Origin: an uncultured Clostridia bacterium
GTDB lineage: Bacteria > Bacillota > Clostridia > Peptostreptococcales > Anaerovoracaceae
Assembly (NCBI GenBank): GCA_934255135.1
Contig: CAKQMV010000006.1
Location: 1-64,000, forward strand
Length of the DNA stretch: 64,000 nucleotides
Direction: 5' to 3'
Shown here: one piece after another, positions 50,120-55,980 of the stretch
How positions within the stretch are numbered: the stretch's first letter is position 1
Layout: every line of letters begins with the position of its first letter
Notes under the pieces: generated by a model
Told to the model about the DNA's origin: nothing
What the model saw: only the letters and a program-made list of their open reading frames with translations
Databases searched by the model: none
Made by a program: the position numbers and the translations under genes

Positions 50120-51040
50120 CTAAGGCTCCAGTATCAGCTCGCATGAGCAGTGCTTATACGTCTCAACAACAGCCTTGTTCACTTCAGCGATAGCGTTCGA
50201 CAAACTCTCTATCTCAAGACTGTCTGCATCCACGCGGAAGTATATCGCGATCCACAGATGACGGCCTGTTTTGGTAATATCATAGAAGACTGGCAGGAAG
50301 CGATACTCCTCCATAATCGGATTACATACACCTTTAATCTTCTCAATAACCTCCTCGCTCGGCGAGAACAGGAATATTTCCTTACCCGCTTTCCACAGGA
50401 TCTTAATACTCTCAGGAAGTGTGATTGCCATTACGACTACCGCGACCAGCTGGTCGAAGTATGGTGTGATAAAGCCGATTGGTGTATCCTCGATGCAAAG
50501 TGATACAAAGAATGCGAAGGACATACCCATACTATACATGATATCAAGCTTCCAACTGATAAGCTCCGCTTTGATTGCCGGTGTCGACAGGTTGTGATTC
50601 AGTCGCTTAAGTGATGTATAAAGAATGATGCTCGCAATTCCGAGGCAGAACTGGAATAATGAAATCATTCCATTGTTAACATGGTTTCCTCCGTGCAGTG
50701 CAGAGTGAAGAATCTCGGCCGATACGCCGACTGTAACGGAAATCATCATGATACCTTTGACAACAAGGAATACAGTCTCTATCTGATAATAGCCGAATGG
50801 ATGCTTCTCCGATACCGGCTTATAGAATAGAGGTGTGATAAACAGGAGCAAGCCAATAAAAACCAGCTCCGATGCATCGTACACAGCATCAGTCAGTGCT
50901 GATTGCGAGTGGCTGTATACGGCAAAGATAAACTCTGCAAGAGCCAGACCAAGGCTCGCTGCGAATGAAAGTCTAAGTATAAGTTTCTCTCTTTTTAGTG
51001 AAAGCTTCTGTTTAAGCTTCTCTCGTTTCTCGGTTGTCAT
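50120..51040 (-). CDS. Cation diffusion facilitator family transporter
   Basis: A 306-residue membrane protein with six helices in the CDF fold (LRLSFAASLGLALAEFIFAVYSHSQSALTDAVYDASELVFIGLLL; KPVSEKHPFGYYQIETVFLVVKG). It ends in a cytosolic ACT-like domain (YDITKTGRHLWIAIYFRVDADSLEIESLSNAIAEV). The usual first metal-site motif HSxxD appears as TDAVYDASE and the second-helix-pair HxxxD reads as SWKLDIMYS. The metal preference is therefore uncertain, and canonical His residues are missing. ATG at 51040 follows GAGGTGGG. Confidence 0.8.
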   Translation of the reverse strand: MTTEKREKLKQKLSLKREKLILRLSFAASLGLALAEFIFAVYSHSQSALTDAVYDASELVFIGLLLFITPLFYKPVSEKHPFGYYQIETVFLVVKGIMMISVTVGVSAEILHSALHGGNHVNNGMISLFQFCLGIASIILYTSLKRLNHNLSTPAIKAELISWKLDIMYSMGMSFAFFVSLCIEDTPIGFITPYFDQLVAVVVMAITLPESIKILWKAGKEIFLFSPSEEVIEKIKGVCNPIMEEYRFLPVFYDITKTGRHLWIAIYFRVDADSLEIESLSNAIAEVNKAVVETYKHCSCELILEP

Positions 51041-51123
51041 AACCCACCTCTGTAATTTGCTGTCTACATTTCTATTATAAAGCCACTTTTTCGCATCGTA
51101 AATGCAAAACCTTATTTCGTACA

Positions 51124-51152
51124 ATCAAAAATTCCGGCCGTTTCTGACCGGA
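51124..51152 (-). terminator. Terminator after smpB / small ORF
   Basis: TCCGG-C (51133-51138) pairs with G-CCGGA (51147-51152) with one mismatch; on the minus strand ATTTTTGATTG follows. The hairpin overlaps the last codons of the 26-residue reading frame. Confidence 0.6.
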
Positions 51153-51205
51153 GCATCAACTATAGAATTCGTTATTAATTCACCATCTCCAGTCATAATA
51201 AACAT
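51125..51205 (-). CDS. Possible 26-residue small protein
   Basis: A short frame reads MFIMTGDGELITNSIVDAPV then six more residues and a stop. It begins seven bases after a near-perfect ribosome site ACAGGAGGATTTT. Without that site it would not be worth listing. It lies 100 bases past smpB. No homologue is recognised, and it has no signal or membrane segment. Its ribosome site can be hidden in the upstream inverted repeat. It may be a leader or regulatory peptide or simply chance. Confidence 0.35.
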   Translation of the reverse strand: MFIMTGDGELITNSIVDAPVRNGRNF

Positions 51206-51207
51206 AA

Positions 51208-51268
51208 AATCCTCCTGTCCGATCCTTAGGATGTATAATTACACCTAATGATATCAAACAGGAGGATT
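51208..51268 (-). promoter_or_regulatory. Inverted repeat covering the ribosome site of the small ORF
   Basis: AATCCTCCTGT (51208-51218) and ACAGGAGGATT (51258-51268) are perfect 11-base complements, with an inner TTAGG/CCTAA pair (51226-51250 area). On the minus-strand RNA the 3' arm contains the AGGAGG ribosome site and the 5' arm contains its complement, so folding would block translation. A thermosensor, riboswitch or protein-binding element are possible. Confidence 0.5.
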
Positions 51269-51304
51269 CTCCTTTAATTCAATATTTTCCTATTTACGTT
51301 GCTA

Positions 51305-51775
51305 TTAGTAACGTTGCTTCATCGCGCGTTCCATCTTACGATCCGCATCCCTCTTGGCAATCGTATCACGCTTGTCGTAATTCTTCTTGCCTCGAGCAAG
51401 ACCGATTTCAAGCTTGCATCTGCCGTCCTCATTAAGATAAACATTGAGAGGCACAAGGGTCAGGCCTGAAGTCTTAAGTGTTCCGATAAGCTTGTTGATT
51501 TCCTTCTTATGTAGAAGAAGCTTGCGGTCACGAAGCGGTTCAACATTAAATCTATTGCCCTGCTCGTACGGTGAAATATGCATTCCGTAGATATACAGCT
51601 CACCCTTCTTATCTATACTGCAAAAGCTCTCCTTGATGCTGCAGCGTCCCGCACGAATTGATTTAATTTCTGTTCCTGTGAGGACGATACCTGCTTCATA
51701 GACCTCATCGATGAAGTAGTCGTGGCGAGCCTTCTTATTATTCGCAACCAGATATCTGCCATGTTTCTTAGCCAT
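51305..51775 (-). CDS. smpB: SsrA-binding protein SmpB
   Basis: The 156-residue product is the tmRNA partner that delivers ssrA to stalled ribosomes. Typical features: ARHDYFIDEVYEAGIVLTGTEIKSIRAGRCSIKESFC, YGMHISPYEQGNRFNVEPLRDRKLLLHKKEI, and a basic C-terminal tail GLARGKKNYDKRDTIAKRDADRKMERAMKQRY. It is the last of the rluA-like, lepB, smpB run. The tmRNA gene lies about 2 kb away on the other strand, a close pairing. Confidence 0.96.
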   Translation of the reverse strand: MAKKHGRYLVANNKKARHDYFIDEVYEAGIVLTGTEIKSIRAGRCSIKESFCSIDKKGELYIYGMHISPYEQGNRFNVEPLRDRKLLLHKKEINKLIGTLKTSGLTLVPLNVYLNEDGRCKLEIGLARGKKNYDKRDTIAKRDADRKMERAMKQRY

Positions 51776-51807
51776 AATTCTCCTGCTTTCGGTTCTTAAT
51801 TGAAATC

Positions 51808-52335
51808 CTAGTTAAAATCAGTTCCGATACGGCTGAATGGGAAGAGTCTTACAACAACCTTACCCATAATCAGATCCTTGTCTACAGGCCCAACATCAGC
51901 TGATCTTGAATCAATACTTACAACTCTGTTATCTCCCATGCAGAAATACTTACCCTCAGGAATTACATAGTCATCAATATCGCCAGGCGTATAGCCATCG
52001 TTAAGATAGCTCTCCTCATACTCCTTACCGTTGATATAAACCATACCATCCTTGATTGTAATAATCTCTCCAGGAAGACCGATTACTCTCTTGATAAGAA
52101 GCTTATCCTTACCTGAATCATCAGTCAGTGATGACTGAAATACTACTACATCACCACGCTCTGGTTCCTTATGCGAATAAGCTCTCTTATATGTAATAAG
52201 ATAGTCACCTTCCTTGAATGTTGGAAGCATGCTTGTCTGCTGAACTATAGTCGGCTTGATGAAAAACAGAATCGTTCCTGCAACAAGCACCGCAATAATA
52301 ATATCTATAATAAGATTCTTTACAAAATCACTCAT
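51808..52335 (-). CDS. lepB: Type I signal peptidase
   Basis: A 175-residue membrane protease that removes signal peptides. It has one N-terminal helix (LIIDIIIAVLVAGTILFFI), the catalytic Ser in QQTSMLPTFKEGD, the general-base Lys in LLIKRVIGLPGE, and the box E motif MGDNRVVSIDSRSADVGPV. The usual GDNRxxSxDSR is kept with one substitution. Its start overlaps the rluA-like stop by eight bases, and smpB follows after 32 bases. Confidence 0.94.
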   Translation of the reverse strand: MSDFVKNLIIDIIIAVLVAGTILFFIKPTIVQQTSMLPTFKEGDYLITYKRAYSHKEPERGDVVVFQSSLTDDSGKDKLLIKRVIGLPGEIITIKDGMVYINGKEYEESYLNDGYTPGDIDDYVIPEGKYFCMGDNRVVSIDSRSADVGPVDKDLIMGKVVVRLFPFSRIGTDFN

Positions 52336-53317
52336 TTCTCTCTCCCAATGTTCTGATTATTTTATCAAAGGTCTCTGGAATCTCAGCTTCGAAAACTCTG
52401 CCTTCGAGATATTCCAGCCCCTCAACAGTCTGCTTCAATTCTAATCTTGCACTGTGAAGAAGCTGTGTGCTGAGTCCACATTTCTTCCTTAACATGCTGT
52501 TAAAATCCGCTGCTCTGCCACGCGCATATTTGCTGTCGCCAAGAACCGGGTGTCCTATGCTTGCAAGGTGCGCTCTAATCTGGTGAGTTCTTCCAGTTAC
52601 AAGCTCAACCTCCACAAGTGTCGCCCCAGAAAGTGCCTTAACAGGCCTCACAATAGTCACGATATCGCGACCCTCCCCTGCCGACGTAACCTTAACAGTA
52701 TTCGTCTTCGAATCCTTAGTCAGGCGGCCAGTCAGGCGAAGCTCCTTATCAATAACTCCGTAAACGATTGTCATATAGTACTTGCTGACCATATCCTCAC
52801 GTATCATCTCATTGAGGCCCTTGAGTGCCATCGCATTCTTACCGCAGATAACAAGTCCTGTCGTATTTCTGTCGAGTCTGTTGCATGGTGCAGGGGCAAA
52901 AACCTTCTCAATTCGAGGGTTGTATTCCCCCTTCTCGATGAGGTAGTCCTTAAGCTGGTTGGCTAGGTGGTTCTTCTTCTCCGTGCTGTCTCCGTGTGTA
53001 AGAAGGCCCCATGGCTTGTCGGCAACAAGTATATTGTCATCTTCGTAAACTATCTTGAAGTTTTTCCTTGCCTTCTTGCCCGCAGTCTGCTTCTTGCGAG
53101 GCTCAGACAGTGACGCAATCATCTCATCAGAAAGATAGAGATTGATAATATCTCCCTCTGATAGCATATATTCATTACCCTGTCTTGATCCATTGACCTT
53201 AACATCCTTACGGATAATCTTGTATATTGAGCTTAGTGAAGCCCTACACAGATACTTCCTCAGAAATCTGTCGAGACGTCTCCCCGCATCATTAGGGCCG
53301 ATTGAAATCTGTTTCAT
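52328..53317 (-). CDS. RluA-family pseudouridine synthase
   Basis: A 329-residue enzyme with an N-terminal S4 RNA-binding domain (AGRRLDRFLRKYLCRASLSSIYKIIRKDVKVNGSRQGNEYMLSEGDIINLYL) and a catalytic domain with the Asp in CNRLDRNTTGLVICGKN (HRLD-type motif with Asn for His). LVTGRTHQIRAHLASIGHPVLGDSKYA follows. It modifies uridines of 23S rRNA; RluC- or RluD-like specificity cannot be settled. It is the first gene of the run with lepB and smpB. Confidence 0.9.
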   Translation of the reverse strand: MKQISIGPNDAGRRLDRFLRKYLCRASLSSIYKIIRKDVKVNGSRQGNEYMLSEGDIINLYLSDEMIASLSEPRKKQTAGKKARKNFKIVYEDDNILVADKPWGLLTHGDSTEKKNHLANQLKDYLIEKGEYNPRIEKVFAPAPCNRLDRNTTGLVICGKNAMALKGLNEMIREDMVSKYYMTIVYGVIDKELRLTGRLTKDSKTNTVKVTSAGEGRDIVTIVRPVKALSGATLVEVELVTGRTHQIRAHLASIGHPVLGDSKYARGRAADFNSMLRKKCGLSTQLLHSARLELKQTVEGLEYLEGRVFEAEIPETFDKIIRTLGERNE

Positions 53318-53355
53318 TTAAACCTCCTTTAGGTACTGTGATATTGTACCATTTA

Positions 53356-53384
53356 TTGAAGTGTGCATCAATCTTGTGTATAAT
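53356..53384 (+). promoter_or_regulatory. Sigma-A promoter before the 56-residue protein and ssrA
   Basis: TTGAAG (53356-53361), a 17-base spacer and TATAAT (53379-53384). No comparable promoter is visible in the 43 bases between the small gene and ssrA, so this one may drive both. Confidence 0.7.
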
Positions 53385-53418
53385 AAGGGGTAATCTAAGA
53401 GCGAAAGGGGATCTATTT

Positions 53419-53589
53419 ATGAATAAGCTTAAGGATATTCTTCATAACATCAATGACGTACTCCTTGCGATTGTAATCATCGCAGCAGCAGCCGGAATCA
53501 TCTGGTGGCGACTGAACGTTATTTTGGACTACCCCAAGCAGCTTTCATCTTCACAGTCTAGCGTAGAGACAGTGCAAGAAGACAACTAG
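53419..53589 (+). CDS. Small single-pass membrane protein upstream of ssrA
   Basis: A 56-residue protein (MNKLKDILHNINDVLLAIVIIAAAAGIIWWRLNVILDYPK, then a Ser-rich polar tail). One helix spans about residues 14-34. The ATG at 53419 is preceded by GAAAGGGG, and a good sigma-A promoter lies 40 bases upstream. I do not recognise the family. The position just before tmRNA suggests co-transcription. Confidence 0.6.
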   Translation: MNKLKDILHNINDVLLAIVIIAAAAGIIWWRLNVILDYPKQLSSSQSSVETVQEDN

Positions 53590-53632
53590 ACAGCATTCAT
53601 CTCGAAGGTTAGCTTAACCGACGAGAGTTTAT

Positions 53633-53986
53633 GGGGATGTAATGGTTTCGACAGGTGTGTGGAACAAGGATAAGCGAGCCGTGGCGTCATCCACGTTAAA
53701 AGGGCCGTTTTAAATATAAACGCTAAAAACAACAATTCATTCGCACTAGCTGCATAGTTCAGCACCGCGCGCCGGCTCAGGTTTCCCTGTAGGCCTGAAA
53801 TCCGGTGTCATTTATACAGGACAACCTTGCGCGAGCTCCCGGTAACGTAAGGGAACAACGGGATAGCCTGTCTGCAGTTTGCTGACGTAACGGCATTGCA
53901 GGCGAATCTTAAAGCATCAGCTGCGCTCGGAGAAATTCCTTCGGAAATGCTCTTGGACGTGGGTTCGACTCCCACCATCTCCACCA
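53633..53986 (+). ncRNA. ssrA: Transfer-messenger RNA (tmRNA, SsrA)
   Basis: The 354-base RNA frees stalled ribosomes and tags unfinished proteins. The 5' end GGGGATG pairs with CATCTCC before an encoded ACCA (53983-53986), forming the tRNA-like acceptor. TGGTTTCGACAGG (5' side) and GGTTCGACTCCC (T arm) are diagnostic. The tag reading frame is 53722-53757: AKNNNSFALAA then TAG, if the resume codon is GCT. The ALAA end is the usual protease signal. A terminator follows within about 40 bases. Confidence 0.96.
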
Positions 53987-53996
53987 TATGTAGCAA

Positions 53997-54028
53997 AGAA
54001 CAGAGCCGCGAGGTTCTGTTCTTTTTTG
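53997..54028 (+). terminator. Terminator after ssrA
   Basis: AAGAACAGA (53997-54005) pairs with TCTGTTCTT (54014-54022) with inner GCC/GGT pairing around GCGA, followed by a T run. It is 10 bases past the CCA end. Confidence 0.9.
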
Positions 54029-54175
54029 CAAGCTTCGCAAACGGTAAACCATTTATGTAAACAGTGACTATGTTATATACAAGTTTTAACAAATAGAGCA
54101 TCATTCTAAACTTAAAATTCATATTATAAAACAGAGGCACAAACCACTAATGTAATTCATGCCTCCGTTTCTATT

Positions 54176-54334
54176 TTACTTTTTATTACCGTTGCAATGT
54201 GGACAGCTTCCGCTGTTGGCTGATGGGCAGCCGATACACCTCGCGCCGCTCTTCTTAGCCTTGTGTATGTGGATTAATGCGGCTCCAACTATGACGCATA
54301 CCACAAGTAATGCAATTATTGTAGCCATGTTCAT
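54176..54334 (-). CDS. FeoB-associated Cys-rich membrane protein
   Basis: A 52-residue protein not visible as a long open frame. From the ATG at 54334 it has one helix (MATIIALLVVCVIVGAALIHI) and a Cys-rich tail KSGARCIGCPSANSGSCPHC (four cysteines). This is the layout of the FeoB-associated Cys-rich family. AGGAGAG lies upstream; the ATG at 54340 is too close to it. It sits about 27 bases after feoA, but the expected feoB is not between or beside them. Confidence 0.82.
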   Translation of the reverse strand: MNMATIIALLVVCVIVGAALIHIHKAKKSGARCIGCPSANSGSCPHCNGNKK

Positions 54335-54361
54335 GATCATCTCTCCTATCGTATGGTTATG

Positions 54362-54574
54362 TTATACAAGCACAGCACCAGCAAGCTGCTTATCAAAGCT
54401 GTATCTTCCATCCTTGATGGACACTGTGCAGTTGTTTCTTCGTCTTGCCACTACGGTAATCGGTTCACCGCTGAAGCAGCCGAGAGTGAAAAGGAAGCTT
54501 CTCATTTCAGCATCATCTGTAGCAATATCCAAAACTGTATATGTCTTTCCAATTTCTGCATCCATAAGATTCAT
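54362..54574 (-). CDS. feoA: FeoA-family ferrous iron transport protein
   Basis: A 70-residue SH3-like FeoA domain: NLMDAEIGKTYTVLDIATDDAEMRSFLFTLGCFSGEPITVVARRRNNCTVSIKDGRYSFDKQLAGAVLV. The ATG at 54574 follows AGGAGGCGACAAT. FeoA usually supports FeoB, the ferrous iron permease, yet no feoB follows. A DtxR-type operator pair lies in its promoter, so it should respond to iron or manganese. It may act on an unlinked FeoB. Confidence 0.88.
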   Translation of the reverse strand: MNLMDAEIGKTYTVLDIATDDAEMRSFLFTLGCFSGEPITVVARRRNNCTVSIKDGRYSFDKQLAGAVLV

Positions 54575-54663
54575 ATTGTCGCCTCCTTTTCTCTTTAATT
54601 TCTCATCTGACTGGTAAAAAATATTCTCTAAAAAACTGCTAATGGCTTATTTATGCATGTTGT

Positions 54664-54719
54664 AGTTAGCACTCTCTAACTGACACCCTTATATTACGTT
54701 AGTATTGCCTAACTGTCAA
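54664..54719 (-). promoter_or_regulatory. feoA promoter with two DtxR/MntR-like operators
   Basis: On the minus strand TTGACA (54719-54714), a 17-base spacer and TAATAT (54696-54691) form the promoter. Two palindromes GTTAG-N6-CTAAC lie at 54698-54713, filling the spacer exactly, and at 54665-54680, downstream of the start. They are 33 bp apart. This form resembles the binding sites of DtxR/IdeR/MntR-type metal repressors. Confidence 0.7.
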
Positions 54720-54800
54720 TAGTTTTTTGCCATTTTATTTATGAAGATTTGGTGTTAACATAGAGTCAACTAAGTTTTGAAATATCATTGGAGGTCAGAT

Positions 54801-55919
54801 ATGTACAAGCTCGGCCAGAATTTAAGAGTTAGAAACACTATAGTCGAACAGACTAAGATTTCTTATGCATCCGACGAGATTAATCTTCCGGAAGGCGGAA
54901 TCGATTGCAATGAGGGATGTAATCCTTACGGATTCCCGCCTGCACTCGAACAGGCGATGCATGATTTTGACATTAAGAGGTTCGGCCCATATCCACACAG
55001 CCACGCAATAAATGAGGGTCTTGCGGAATACTGGAAGGGATACCAGAACATCGAACCTGAGAATATCCTTCTGACTGACGGAAGCATCAGCGCACTATAT
55101 ATAATCGCCGGAATTTTTGACAGCGACTGCAACGTTCTCGGTGTATCACCACAGTTTACAGACGCTGAGATGGCTTTTAAGCTGCTCGGCATGAACTATA
55201 ACTCTGTTAAACTTGATCCTGCGCGAAATTACCGCTTTAATCCAGACGCTTTCATCAATGCAATTAATGATGATACCGATATCGTTTATATTGACAATCC
55301 TAATAATCCGACGGGGCAGGTTATTGATCTGTATGCACTCGAGAAGATTATTCAGCGAGCATCAGATGTCGGTGCAGCGGTTATTATTGATGAAGCTTAT
55401 GGAGACTTTATGCCTAATCAGAACTCTGCGATGAGACTCTGTGCTGAATATCCTAACCTCATTATGGTTAGAACACTTTCCAAAGCATTCGGTCTGGCAG
55501 GACTTCGAATCGGATACATCGTATCGACTAAGACTCTGATTTCTTATATGAAGAAGACAGTTAATCCATATCAGGTCAGCGAGTTCGCTCGTGAGATGGG
55601 CGGTATGGCTCTTAAACATCCATATCACTTCTGGGACAATATGGTTGATTTTACTAAGATGAAGAGAGAGATCAAAGAAGTGCTCAAGCAGCCTGGACAT
55701 CTATCTGCAGCGGAAACAAGCGATATGGTTTCAATCATGGTCCTTATTCATGATGATCCATCAGCTGATCTTCAGAAGATGTTCTGGGACAATAAGGTTC
55801 TCTGTGTAAGTGGCGCAACCTTCAACAGTCTGGACGCAAATTCTGTAAGAATCAGATTGCCAAGAATTGATGAGTTCCCAATCCTGCTCGAAGCAGTCAA
55901 GACTATACATCTCGGATAA
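54801..55919 (+). CDS. HisC-like class I/II aminotransferase
   Basis: A 372-residue PLP enzyme of the histidinol-phosphate aminotransferase/CobD-like group. Motifs: GCNPYGFPPALEQAM, YIDNPNNPTGQVID, VIIDEAYGDFM (PLP Asp), RTLSKAFGLAGLRIGYIV with the Schiff-base Lys, and NSVRIRLPRIDEFP with the C-terminal Arg. ATG at 54801 has GGAGG upstream; the longer frame starts at a TTG. No his or cob genes are nearby, so the amino acid substrate is unknown. It is divergent from feoA and may share the metal-responsive region. Confidence 0.85.
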   Translation: MYKLGQNLRVRNTIVEQTKISYASDEINLPEGGIDCNEGCNPYGFPPALEQAMHDFDIKRFGPYPHSHAINEGLAEYWKGYQNIEPENILLTDGSISALYIIAGIFDSDCNVLGVSPQFTDAEMAFKLLGMNYNSVKLDPARNYRFNPDAFINAINDDTDIVYIDNPNNPTGQVIDLYALEKIIQRASDVGAAVIIDEAYGDFMPNQNSAMRLCAEYPNLIMVRTLSKAFGLAGLRIGYIVSTKTLISYMKKTVNPYQVSEFAREMGGMALKHPYHFWDNMVDFTKMKREIKEVLKQPGHLSAAETSDMVSIMVLIHDDPSADLQKMFWDNKVLCVSGATFNSLDANSVRIRLPRIDEFPILLEAVKTIHLG

Positions 55920-55936
55920 TTATCATAATCTAAAAC

Positions 55937-55978
55937 AGCAGCTGATCAGACATTATGTCACCGATCAGCTGCTTTATT
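55937..55978. terminator. Bidirectional terminator between the aminotransferase and uvrA genes
   Basis: AGCAGCTGATC (55937-55947) pairs perfectly with GATCAGCTGCT (55963-55973), followed by TTATT on the plus strand and TTTTAG-like bases on the minus strand. It serves convergent transcripts. Confidence 0.8.
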
Positions 55979-55980
55979 AG

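Noticed and set aside
53808..54140. 110-codon minus-strand frame across the tmRNA gene
   Set aside because: It is antisense to ssrA. Such frames are a common false call over tmRNA and have no ribosome site.
54159..54617. 152-codon plus-strand frame over the feo genes
   Set aside because: The minus strand holds feoA and the Cys-rich partner with clear family motifs and ribosome sites; the plus frame is a shadow.
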